Source: Candidatus Nezhaarchaeota archaeon (GTDB lineage: Archaea; Thermoproteota; Methanomethylicia; Nezhaarchaeales; B40-G2). Taken from it: a stretch of DNA of 48,830 nt. The notes beneath the pieces are model-generated. The model saw only the letters and a list, made by a program, of their open reading frames with translations. It did not search any database and was not told the origin of the DNA. Of the stretch, positions 1 to 7,265 are shown piece by piece. Where the stretch lies: the NCBI GenBank assembly GCA_026413605.1, contig JAOAKM010000005.1, positions 1 to 48,830 of the forward strand. The letters run 5' to 3'. Within the stretch, counting starts at the first letter, position 1; every line of letters begins with the position of its first letter. A program made the translations under genes and the position numbers.

Positions 1-220
1 GTCCTAGAGCTCAGCGTTAAGTTCCGAGAGACATAAATCTACCTGCGCAGTAGAGCACTACAGCCGCGATGAGTAAGAGTGAGCGCTGATTAGTGACGAG
101 TGACTCCAATGATGAGCGGCCACCGCGCACTGCTCTACCCACCGCCAAAAAGAGGCCGCGTATAGGATCGCGGCTAAGCCGCTGAGGTAATGGCCAATAA
201 GGGCCCGGTCTAAGTAGGAG

Positions 221-931
221 CTACTTGCTTAAGGCGCTCAGCGCGGTTTTAAATGAAGTATCTAGGATCTCAACTACCTTCCTCGCCCTAGACTCGCCCA
301 TCCCGCGGACTGCCGTGAGCTCGTCGAGGGTAGCCTTAAAGAACCTCCTAGGGGAGCCGAAGTGCTCTAAGAGGCGCTTAGCTAGCTCGAACCCTACACC
401 TGGGAGAGAGGAGAGGAGAGCTATCTGCGCCTCCCTCACCCCCACGCGCTTCTTCCTAATCCTCCTCAGCCTAAGCTTAAGTAGCGCTAGCCCCAGCTCC
501 TTAGAGTAAAGCTGCTCACGCTTAGCTAAGGAGCATATGAAGTAGGCTGTGTCGAGGGGGTTAGAGCACGGGGCTACGTAGACCCCCTGCTCAATAAAGT
601 AGGCCAAGGCACCCTGAACCTGCGCAGGGGTAAACTTGCGTCTAGCGTAGAGCTCACTTAGTGAGCCCTCGATAATTAAGACGGGGCGCTGAAACGCTTC
701 TACTAGGGCCTCGACCTGCTCGAAGACGCGGCCATCAGCTATGGAGGACGCTAGATCCATCACCGTCTTCCGCTCAATGCCCACGCGCTCTGATACTACA
801 TAGTCCGCTACCTCAAGCTTCTCAAACCTAACCTTCACGTTCATTGAGGCGAGGTGGCGTACTACCTCGCTCAGCTCTTCACGAGAGTCAGTTACCACGT
901 ATACGCTCATCTCCATGCCCGGCGTAAACAT
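221..931 (-). CDS. xpf: XPF/Mus81-family 3'-flap endonuclease (helicase-less archaeal XPF)
   Basis: Structure-specific nuclease that cuts flap, fork and nicked-junction DNA near the single/double-strand border during repair and fork processing. The ERCC4 nuclease fold fills residues 10-140: DSRE at 15-18, ADY at 42-44 (the family usually has GDY) and the catalytic ERKxxxD at 53-59. A double helix-hairpin-helix DNA-binding domain lies at about 170-225, with PGVG and RGMG hairpins. At 236 aa it is the short crenarchaeal form with no helicase domain. The C-terminus shows no clear PCNA-interacting box, which is often present in this type. Starts at internal ATG codons 6 and 8 (MEMSVYVV) fit the family equally well. 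It is divergent from tmcA. The family assignment is firm. Confidence 0.9.
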   Translation of the reverse strand: MFTPGMEMSVYVVTDSREELSEVVRHLASMNVKVRFEKLEVADYVVSERVGIERKTVMDLASSIADGRVFEQVEALVEAFQRPVLIIEGSLSELYARRKFTPAQVQGALAYFIEQGVYVAPCSNPLDTAYFICSLAKREQLYSKELGLALLKLRLRRIRKKRVGVREAQIALLSSLPGVGFELAKRLLEHFGSPRRFFKATLDELTAVRGMGESRARKVVEILDTSFKTALSALSK

Positions 932-1030
932 GGTTAGCTAAGCTAAATAGTTAACTTAGAGCTCGCTGAGGGCTTGCGTACGGCTAGCGGTACCGTGAGC
1001 TCGGCGTGAGAGAGGCGTCGGAACGATGCC

Positions 1031-1038
1031 TATAAGTG
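1031..1038 (+). promoter_or_regulatory. TATA-like box of tmcA
   Basis: TATAAGTG lies 34 nt upstream of the tmcA ATG. Archaeal transcription starts about 25-27 nt after the TATA box, so the transcript would begin almost at the start codon and be leaderless. No Shine-Dalgarno sequence is needed or seen. Confidence 0.5.
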
Positions 1039-1064
1039 CCCAGGGGCCTAGCTAGCTAGGCAAA

Positions 1065-3362
1065 ATGGAGGCAGACCTCATAAACATAGTGAAGGAGGCT
1101 ACAGCCTCTAATCAACGCAGGATGATAGTGCTGGCAGGGAAAGCTGTAGAGCTAGCTCCGCTCGTAGCGAAGATCTATGTTAGCGCTGCCCACTCGGCCA
1201 GGGTTTTATTTGCTGCAGATAGCCTCGAGGAGGGGTCGTTGTTTAAGGCGCTCACGAAGAGCTTCCCCCCAGAGCTATGCGTCCAAGGGCTACTGTTTGA
1301 AGAGACAGACGAGGTTCTAGGGACTACTTGGGACCTACTCTTCATGGATCTAACTGAGCAACTTAGGCCTAACGACTTAGGTAGGCTCGTAGAGCTCGTG
1401 AGGGGCGGAGGGATAGTGGTAATGCTCACCCCTCCTTTAAGCGAGTGGCCAAGTAGGTTAACGAAGTTTCAGCGAAAGCTCGTAGTGCCCCCCTACACTG
1501 AGGGGGACTTGAAGAAGAGGTTCGTGAAGAGGTTCGTGAAGAAGCTTCTAGAGCACCCGGGGATATACGTGGTTAACGGCGAGCCGCCAGGCACTTGGAA
1601 CCCCCCGCCGCCTTCTCCGCACCCTATGGCTAAGCCTACGCTACCAAGCCACTTCAGCTTTCCGAGGGAAATCTACGAGCTCGCCAAGACCCAGGACCAA
1701 GTAGAGGCGCTAAAGAGCTTCGAGGCCCTCTTAGAGGGAGGGCGTAGAACCCTAATTCTCACCGCCAATAGAGGTAGGGGGAAGTCGGCGGTACTGGGGC
1801 TAGGGGCCGCTGGGCTCATGTGCACAAGCAGGAGGGCGCTTTCGATTAAAGTCACGGCCCCTGAGCCCCGGAACGTAGAGACGGTCTTTGAGTTTGCCTC
1901 TAAGGCTTTAAGGGAGAGGGGCGTTAAGGTAAAGGTTAGGGAGGAGGACGGGTGCCCAGTACTACTTCAGTGTAAGCTCGGCACCCTAGAGTACCATAGC
2001 CCCTACGGGCTAATTCGCAGGAGCGCCGACCTAGCCATGGTGGACGAGGCGGCAGGAATCCCTCTACCGCTCCTCTTCAAGGTGCTTAGGAAGTTTAAGA
2101 AGACGGTCTACTCATCAACCATTCACGGGTACGAGGGCGCTGGGAGGGGCTTTGGGCTAAGGTTCCTTAAGGCCCTTAGTGAAGAAGGAGGCGTCGACGT
2201 AGAGCGCGTAGAGCTAAGGTACCCAATAAGGTACGCGCCTAACGACCCGGTGGAAGCATGGCTCTACGACGCGCTGTTCTTAGACGCTGAGCCCCCTAGG
2301 CTTGAAGAAGTAGAGAAAGCCGTTCAGCCAGACCGCTGTATCTATGAGGAGCCTGACCTAGATAAGTGGTTTCTAGAGGAGGAAGCTAGGCTCAAGGAGT
2401 TTATAGGGATCTACGTCTTCGCGCACTACCGCAATAGGCCTGACGACGTGGCCCTTCTAGGCGATGCTCCTCACCATCGGGCGAGGGTGCTTAGGCTGCC
2501 CGGGGGCAAGGTAGCAGTGGCTCTCCACTTAGCCGAGGAGGGCGCTATGCTAGACGAGGAGGTAGAGAAGCTCATAGGGGGCTACAAGCCGCCGGGTAAC
2601 GTAATCCCCGTGTGCGTAGCAAGGTATTACTTAGCGCTAAGTAAGTTCGCTAAGCTAAGGGGGCTAAGAGTAGTACGTATAGCCACCCACCCAGAGCTTA
2701 TGAACAGGGGGTTAGGGACGAGGGCTCTACTCGAGCTATGCCGTGAAGCTGAGCTGGCTGGCTACGACTGGGTGGGGGCTGGGTTTGGGGCTAGCTATGA
2801 GCTAGTAAACTTCTGGCTCCGCAACAGCTTCATCCCAGTTCACCTAAGCCCTACTAGAAACCTAGTATCGGGGGAGTTTAGCGTCGTCGTAGTGAGGCCG
2901 CTGAGCCAGGAGGCTAAGGAGGTTGTGGATAAGGTAAATAGGGAGTTCAAGGCGAGGCTCATAGAGGCCCTGGCCGACTCCTACTTTAACCTAGAGGCCT
3001 CGGTGGCTAGGCAGCTCTTAAACAACGTCACGAGCAGGCGTAGATTAAGGAGGCCTAGGCTAACTAAGTCCCAGCTATCGAGGCTAACGATGTACGTGCT
3101 AGGCACCTTGACCTACGAGGCGTCCTGCGACGCAATAAAAGAGCTCCTCAGAGCCCACTTCTTAAGCACGGGGCCAGCTAGAATGTCACTACCAGCGGCT
3201 AGCGAGACCTTGTTAATATCTAAGTGCCTTCAAGGAAAGCCCTGGAGTAGAGCTGCTTCAGCGAGTGGTATCGATCCGACCAAGGTTAAGAAGGAGCTTA
3301 GGGAAGTGGTTAGGGGTCTATACAAGTTTTACTTGGGGAAAGCTGAGCGGCACTCGAACTAA
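1065..3362 (+). CDS. tmcA: tRNA(Met) cytidine acetyltransferase TmcA
   Basis: Makes N4-acetylcytidine in RNA using acetyl-CoA and ATP; in archaea this family (TmcA/Nat10) acetylates tRNA and often many other RNA sites, which helps growth in heat. The 765-aa protein has an N-terminal TmcA domain (about 1-190), a RecA-like ATPase module with Walker A GRGKS near 237-241 and Walker B MVDEAA at 325-330, a GNAT acetyltransferase domain with the acetyl-CoA loop NRGLGT at 547-552, and a C-terminal tRNA-binding helical region. Length and domain order fit the family. A 12-bp tandem duplication (1515-1538) encodes KRFVKRFV in the N-terminal domain. The gene appears monocistronic with its own TATA box. 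Confidence 0.93.
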   Translation: MEADLINIVKEATASNQRRMIVLAGKAVELAPLVAKIYVSAAHSARVLFAADSLEEGSLFKALTKSFPPELCVQGLLFEETDEVLGTTWDLLFMDLTEQLRPNDLGRLVELVRGGGIVVMLTPPLSEWPSRLTKFQRKLVVPPYTEGDLKKRFVKRFVKKLLEHPGIYVVNGEPPGTWNPPPPSPHPMAKPTLPSHFSFPREIYELAKTQDQVEALKSFEALLEGGRRTLILTANRGRGKSAVLGLGAAGLMCTSRRALSIKVTAPEPRNVETVFEFASKALRERGVKVKVREEDGCPVLLQCKLGTLEYHSPYGLIRRSADLAMVDEAAGIPLPLLFKVLRKFKKTVYSSTIHGYEGAGRGFGLRFLKALSEEGGVDVERVELRYPIRYAPNDPVEAWLYDALFLDAEPPRLEEVEKAVQPDRCIYEEPDLDKWFLEEEARLKEFIGIYVFAHYRNRPDDVALLGDAPHHRARVLRLPGGKVAVALHLAEEGAMLDEEVEKLIGGYKPPGNVIPVCVARYYLALSKFAKLRGLRVVRIATHPELMNRGLGTRALLELCREAELAGYDWVGAGFGASYELVNFWLRNSFIPVHLSPTRNLVSGEFSVVVVRPLSQEAKEVVDKVNREFKARLIEALADSYFNLEASVARQLLNNVTSRRRLRRPRLTKSQLSRLTMYVLGTLTYEASCDAIKELLRAHFLSTGPARMSLPAASETLLISKCLQGKPWSRAASASGIDPTKVKKELREVVRGLYKFYLGKAERHSN
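1515..1538 (+). repeat. 12-bp in-frame tandem duplication inside tmcA
   Basis: AAGAGGTTCGTG occurs twice in direct succession and encodes KRFV-KRFV, followed by a further AAGAAG. It keeps the reading frame and lies in the poorly conserved end of the N-terminal domain, so it is probably a neutral slippage product. Confidence 0.7.
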
Positions 3363-3472
3363 GCGCATAGGGCCTTTCTCCAGGCGCTCTCAGGATAATC
3401 CTCTACGCTAGCTCAACTACTCAGCCCCGCAGCTTCTTTAGCTAGGGGGTGGGTGTTTGATCAGGTGGTGGG

Positions 3473-3610
3473 TTGGTCAAGAACCTACACGTTCAACTGG
3501 ACGACGAGCTGTTCAAGGAGCTTAAGGTAAAGTGCGCAGTGCAGGGGGTCAAGGTTAGCCAGGTAGTGAGGAAGCTAATTAAGCAATGGGTGGAGGATAG
3601 CAATGCTTAG
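3473..3610 (+). CDS. 45-aa ribbon-helix-helix (CopG/Arc-type) protein
   Basis: A very short gene read from TTG at 3473, preceded by a GGTGGTG ribosome-binding sequence; the frame is closed by TGA at 3458-3460, so no earlier start is possible. The product shows the RHH pattern: a short beta strand (KNLHVQLDDEL), helix A (FKELKVKCAVQG), and helix B (SQVVRKLIKQWVED). RHH proteins of this size bind DNA as dimers and act as local repressors or antitoxins. The stop overlaps the next gene, an ABC permease, by 8 nt, so the two are translationally coupled. I infer a regulator of this exporter operon. No toxin gene is adjacent. Confidence 0.72.
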   Translation: MVKNLHVQLDDELFKELKVKCAVQGVKVSQVVRKLIKQWVEDSNA

Positions 3611-4451
3611 AGCCTTAGCTGTTATAACTGCCGCTAGTCGAAGGTACTTAAAGCTGGACCTTAAGTATAGGTTTGAGCTAACGGTAAACGCCTCAATACT
3701 TATGGCCAACGTCGTGAGCTTCGGCATCATGGGCGGCTTCGTAGTCGCGAGCAATAGGGAGCTCGTTAGCTACCCCTACCACCTCTTCCTACTTACAGGG
3801 ATCTTCTACTGGACGGTGGTGGCCAACGGCCTTACGGCGAGCCTCTCAACGCTCTACGAGGAGACAGAGAGGGGGGCGATAGGGTTCTTCTTAAGCAACG
3901 GAGTGTCGCCAGCGGTAATCACGCTGAGCAGGATGGTGGTGACTACCATAGAGGCCCTCGGCCTGTCAATCATCACAGCCGTCCCGGCAATGCTAATCCT
4001 AAGCGGAGGCACCTGCCCAGCGTTCTCAGCGTCTCCATCATGGGCGCTGGGGGTACTGGTTTCGACGGCTCTCCCATGGTTATTCATGCTGTCCGTAGCC
4101 ATCTCCTTGACGGCCGTCCAGCTGGTATTTAAGCGAATAGGTGGGCTGGCCGGAGCAGTTCACTACGTGCTTGGAGTAGTCTCAGGGCTCTACTTCCCCC
4201 CTCAGGCAATACCGGTGGTAGGCGATGTGTTAGCTAAGCTACCTACCGCCGTAGGCTTAAGGGCCTTCAGAGAGCTATTAGTCTTTGGAGAGGCTAGGGG
4301 GCTTAAGCTAAGCCTCGAGGGGCTAGTTACCCCACTAACTGACGGGTGGATGCTCGTATTTACTACCTTAGCCTCCCTCGCCGCGTCGCTAGTCCTCTTA
4401 GCTAAGGTGGAGAGGCTGACTATGAAGTGGGGGACTATAGAGCAGTACTAG
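3603..4451 (+). CDS. ABC-2 type transporter permease
   Basis: Integral membrane subunit of an ABC exporter. The 282-aa protein has about six hydrophobic segments (roughly 27-50, 58-80, 110-135, 150-175, 185-205 and 248-270) and the general layout of the ABC-2 family, which exports drugs, polysaccharides or lipids. Its gene starts inside the RHH gene (ATG at 3603) and is followed by the ATPase gene, so RHH, permease and ATPase form one operon. The substrate cannot be read from the sequence. Confidence 0.82.
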   Translation: MLRALAVITAASRRYLKLDLKYRFELTVNASILMANVVSFGIMGGFVVASNRELVSYPYHLFLLTGIFYWTVVANGLTASLSTLYEETERGAIGFFLSNGVSPAVITLSRMVVTTIEALGLSIITAVPAMLILSGGTCPAFSASPSWALGVLVSTALPWLFMLSVAISLTAVQLVFKRIGGLAGAVHYVLGVVSGLYFPPQAIPVVGDVLAKLPTAVGLRAFRELLVFGEARGLKLSLEGLVTPLTDGWMLVFTTLASLAASLVLLAKVERLTMKWGTIEQY

Positions 4452-4462
4452 GGGGTGTCGTA

Positions 4463-5479
4463 GTGAAGGGAGAAAGGGAGCTACGCTTAGCGGGGTACGC
4501 AGTTATGGCGGATAAGCTAGTCAAGGAGGTGAGGCTTAAGGGGGGGCGGAGGCTTAGGGTGCTCGACGAAGTTAGCTTTAAAGTACCCCTGGAGGCCAAG
4601 GTGGCCATCGTAGGGCCTAGCGGCTGCGGTAAGACCGTGCTGCTTAAAGTAATCTCTACAATCTACATCCCAGATTCTGGGGAAGTAAGGGTCTTCGGCC
4701 TAGACGTAGTTAAGCAGGCGGGTAGAGTTAGGAGGTTATTGAGCTTCGTTTCACCTAGCCTAGATTTCCATAAGAAGTTGACGATCGACGAAACCCTCAG
4801 ATTCTTCTCTAAGGTCCAAGGCTCCAACCCTGAGCCTGCCTATCAATTCCTAGACTTCATTAAGATGGGGGGGCTGCGCGAACGCGCCATCGGGGGCCTA
4901 AGCGAGGGGCAGAAGGCAGCGGTAAGGCTAGCCATAGGCTTAATGAAGCGGCCTAAGCTCCTCCTCTTAGACGAGCCTACTGCTAACCTAGACGTGGCGA
5001 GGAAGGAGCTAGTAGTCGAGTACCTGAAGAAGAATGTTAGGGAGGCGACGGTGATGATGGTTGACCACGACCCTAAGGTAGTTACGAGGCTCTGCGACCA
5101 AGTAATATTGATGAGGACCGGGGGGAGGGTAATTAAGAGCTGTGGGATCGAGACGCTGCTAAATAGCTTCCCCTTTAAGTACCGGTTCAACATCAAGGTC
5201 TACTCTAAGTCGCAGCTTCCTAAGGAGGCCTTAAGTAAGCTAGGGTACCCCTTCCAGACAGTGGGAAACATAGTGCGCTTCCTACTTTCCAGCAGAGAGG
5301 AGGTCAAGGAGCTGATAGGCAAGCTAATTAGTAAGAGGGGCCTCCTCTCCTTCGAGGTCTCTCAAGTGAGCATGGAGGACGTCTACTACTGGATGACGCA
5401 GCACATTAAGGAGGCTGAGGAGGCTAAAGAGCTTAAGGAGGCTAGCGCTACGTCTAACGCCAGTAAAGGTAGTAGTTAA
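4463..5479 (+). CDS. ABC transporter ATP-binding protein (ABC-2/DrrA-like)
   Basis: Nucleotide-binding subunit that pairs with the permease upstream. Counting from an upstream GTG at 4427, Walker A is GPSGCGKT (63-70), the signature is LSEGQ instead of LSGGQ (158-162), Walker B is LLLLDEPTANLD (178-189) and the switch histidine is in MVDHD (214). The usual Q-loop glutamine appears replaced in FVSPSLDF (about 107-114). I chose GTG 4463, which follows GGGGGTG at 4451-4457 and clears the permease stop; the 4427 start would overlap the permease by 25 nt. The last 100 residues form a DrrA-like C-terminal extension. Family certain, substrate unknown. Confidence 0.88.
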   Translation: MKGERELRLAGYAVMADKLVKEVRLKGGRRLRVLDEVSFKVPLEAKVAIVGPSGCGKTVLLKVISTIYIPDSGEVRVFGLDVVKQAGRVRRLLSFVSPSLDFHKKLTIDETLRFFSKVQGSNPEPAYQFLDFIKMGGLRERAIGGLSEGQKAAVRLAIGLMKRPKLLLLDEPTANLDVARKELVVEYLKKNVREATVMMVDHDPKVVTRLCDQVILMRTGGRVIKSCGIETLLNSFPFKYRFNIKVYSKSQLPKEALSKLGYPFQTVGNIVRFLLSSREEVKELIGKLISKRGLLSFEVSQVSMEDVYYWMTQHIKEAEEAKELKEASATSNASKGSS

Positions 5480-5557
5480 CGTTGGAGCTAGCGTGCTGCT
5501 AGCTTAGTAGAGAGCGCGTACTAGCGCCGGCGCTCGACTTGCGAAGCCCGAGGCACT

Positions 5558-5565
5558 GTTAAAAG
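5558..5565 (+). promoter_or_regulatory. TATA-like box of the nucleotidyltransferase gene
   Basis: GTTAAAAG sits 34 nt upstream of the ATG at 5592, the same spacing as at tmcA and speB, again suggesting a leaderless mRNA. Confidence 0.4.
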
Positions 5566-5591
5566 CCTAGGCGCTTACTTAAGTCAGGTTG

Positions 5592-6635
5592 ATGCTGAGA
5601 GATAGAGACGCTGTAGAGGCGCCTGAGGGCATAGTCTTTAGGGTCTATGGCTACGACCACCCCCCCGAGGCCTACATCTGCGACGTTGAGTACGCTCGCG
5701 AAGACGCCTATAGGAGTATGGAGGCTAGGGCCGTGCGTGAAGGGCCCAGGGGGAGGTACTATAAGTTCTACGAGGACCAGGGGTTACGTTTCGTAAAGCA
5801 ACACTTCCCCCAGTACACCTTAGTTCATAGGGCGTTGAAGGAAAGCGTGGTCGCGGTTAGGAGAGGTATTGGGGAAGTGAGGAGGGCTGATGAGAGGCTC
5901 CGCGAAATAATTAGCGTAGCCGAGGACCCCTTAATTAAGAGCTTGCAGGAGCTCTTAGACCTGGTTCAAAGTCAAAGCTGGCTTAAGCTAGACGACTTCG
6001 GGGTCTTCGGCTCTCTTCAGCACGGCTTCCACCACCCGCTCTATAGCGACATAGACCTAGTGGTCTATGGGAGGAGGGCCTTGAGGGAGCTGAGGGAGCT
6101 CTTGAGCGAAGCTTACAGGAGGAGCCCAGTTCTACGAAATGAGTTTGAGGAGCCTTTAAAGCCTAGTAAGTGGAGGTTTCACCACTATTCCTTTGAGGAG
6201 TACGTTCAGCACCAGCGTAGAAAGCTCATCTACGGGCTATTTAAGCCTATGAGCCTAGAGAGGTGGATTAAGGTAGAGTTTGAGCCAGTTAGGTCGTGGG
6301 GCGAAGTGGTTAATGAGTACGAGCTATACAGCGACGTAGCCAGAGGGGGGATGGTAGCTATGGTGGCTAGGGTCGTAGACGACCAAGACTCAGGCTTCAT
6401 GCCCTCGATCTACTTAATCGAGGTGGAGGAGGTATTAGAGGGCCCTAGCGAGGCTTTTGAGGCTGAGCGCGTAGTGTCCTACGTCGAGGAGTTTAGGCTC
6501 CAGGCCTCTAGGGACGATAAGATCTTCGTAAAGGGATGGCTAGAGAGAGTTAGTGGGCGTCGAGAGCTAGTCCAAGTAGTATTGACGAGGAGGGAGAGGT
6601 ACTATGAGCAAGTATTGAAACTTAGCAAACTTTAA
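5592..6635 (+). CDS. Predicted archaeal nucleotidyltransferase (pol-beta superfamily, COG1665-like)
   Basis: The middle of the 347-aa protein carries a nucleotidyltransferase core: the GS motif FGSLQHGF near 139-146, then DIDLVVYG near 152-159, giving the two catalytic aspartates of the pol-beta fold. Around it are about 130 N-terminal residues and 190 C-terminal residues without a recognised domain, the latter rich in basic and aromatic residues and ending in a likely beta-rich RNA/DNA-binding part. Archaea keep a conserved family of this size whose substrate is not established. I prefer ATG 5592 over the adjacent TTG 5589. It stands alone between the ABC operon and a small unknown gene. Confidence 0.75.
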   Translation: MLRDRDAVEAPEGIVFRVYGYDHPPEAYICDVEYAREDAYRSMEARAVREGPRGRYYKFYEDQGLRFVKQHFPQYTLVHRALKESVVAVRRGIGEVRRADERLREIISVAEDPLIKSLQELLDLVQSQSWLKLDDFGVFGSLQHGFHHPLYSDIDLVVYGRRALRELRELLSEAYRRSPVLRNEFEEPLKPSKWRFHHYSFEEYVQHQRRKLIYGLFKPMSLERWIKVEFEPVRSWGEVVNEYELYSDVARGGMVAMVARVVDDQDSGFMPSIYLIEVEEVLEGPSEAFEAERVVSYVEEFRLQASRDDKIFVKGWLERVSGRRELVQVVLTRRERYYEQVLKLSKL

Positions 6636-6638
6636 GTG
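6631..6638 (+). promoter_or_regulatory. TATA-like box of the 106-aa protein gene
   Basis: TTTAAGTG overlaps the stop codon of the nucleotidyltransferase gene and lies 33 nt upstream of the GTG at 6664, suggesting a separate, probably leaderless, transcript. Confidence 0.35.
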
Positions 6639-6663
6639 TAATAGTTAGCGCGTATTTTAAACG

Positions 6664-6984
6664 GTGGCGGAGGTGACCTTTGGCTTTATAGTCTTCTACA
6701 AGGTTAGGCGCATGACGCGCGAGGAGGCAGAGAGGGCGAGGGAGGAGTGGTCTAAGTTTAGGAGGACTACTACTCGAGAAGAGCTAGTTGAGGAGCCGGG
6801 GGGAGGAGGAGTCAGGATTATAGGGGAGTACTCGCACTGCTGGGGGATGCCTTACTCAGGTTTTTTAGTTGTCGAGAGCGAGGACCTGAAGAGCTTCCAT
6901 GAGTGGTGGCACAAATTCAGGGAGCTAACTAGGTGGTACGTGGACGAAGTGCACACAGTGATCTCTCAGAAGGTCGAGTATTAA
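6664..6984 (+). CDS. Conserved hypothetical protein, possible dimeric alpha/beta-barrel fold
   Basis: I do not recognise a named family. The 106-aa soluble protein has an N-terminal strand (TFGFIVFYKV), an acidic-basic helix (residues 19-32), a central Gly-rich turn, then EYSHCWGMPYSGFLVVE, a Trp/His-rich helix (FHEWWHKFRE) and a final strand. This strand-helix-strand layout with a Trp/His cluster resembles ferredoxin-like dimeric barrels (EthD or ABM type), but that is inference from pattern only. It starts with GTG. The stop is followed by a T6 tract, and the gene is convergent with the 85-aa gene on the other strand. Confidence 0.6.
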   Translation: MAEVTFGFIVFYKVRRMTREEAERAREEWSKFRRTTTREELVEEPGGGGVRIIGEYSHCWGMPYSGFLVVESEDLKSFHEWWHKFRELTRWYVDEVHTVISQKVEY

Positions 6985-6991
6985 GGCCTCC

Positions 6992-6997
6992 TTTTTT
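6992..6997 (+). terminator. T-tract terminator after the 106-aa gene
   Basis: Six consecutive T lie 8 nt after the stop codon. Archaeal RNA polymerase terminates at short U-tracts. The tract overlaps the last codon of the convergent minus-strand gene. Confidence 0.4.
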
Positions 6998-7253
6998 ACT
7001 TGGCCCTGATCGTAGCTATGCTATTGTCAGCTATCCCCTTGCTCTTCGCCTCGACAGGATTTATCCACACTTCACTAGCTGGGACAGACTCGCTGGGAGT
7101 AGCTCTAAACGTAAGCCTCTTCTTACCCCCGACCACGGCCTCTAGCTGATCCTTGATGCCCAGGAGCTCCATAGTCCTAGGGTTAATTCTCGCCTCTCCT
7201 TCCTTGACTCCCTCCACCCTCCTAAGCCTAAGCCTCTTCTCTACCCTACTCAA
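6996..7253 (-). CDS. Conserved hypothetical 85-aa archaeal protein
   Basis: Small basic protein with no firm family name. It has the beta-rich pattern RLRLRRVEGV, INPRTMELLGI, LEAVVGGKKRLTFRA, EVWINPVEAKSKGIADNSIATIR. The repeated 'strand, NP-turn, helix-GI, strand' units resemble a double-psi beta-barrel such as the CDC48/FtsH N-domain or AbrB-like folds; this is a guess. The start lies 12 nt downstream of the glyS stop on the same strand, so it is probably co-transcribed with glycyl-tRNA synthetase. Confidence 0.6.
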   Translation of the reverse strand: MSRVEKRLRLRRVEGVKEGEARINPRTMELLGIKDQLEAVVGGKKRLTFRATPSESVPASEVWINPVEAKSKGIADNSIATIRAK

Positions 7254-7265
7254 ACCAAGCGCCTG

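Noticed and set aside
1-220. Minus-strand frames with hydrophobic runs downstream of xpf.
   Set aside because: The frames are short, lack a start with a ribosome-binding site and match nothing I recognise.
3340-3430. Minus-strand tRNA-like stretch: GCTGAGT/GCTCAGC could pair as an acceptor stem and TTCGA resembles a T-loop.
   Set aside because: The T-stem does not pair, no anticodon arm of normal shape can be drawn, and the 3' part is antisense to the end of tmcA. Probably coincidence.
3473-3610. Reading the 45-aa RHH gene plus the ABC genes as a toxin-antitoxin system.
   Set aside because: No toxin-type gene (PIN, RelE, HEPN or MazF-like) is adjacent; the neighbours are a transporter.
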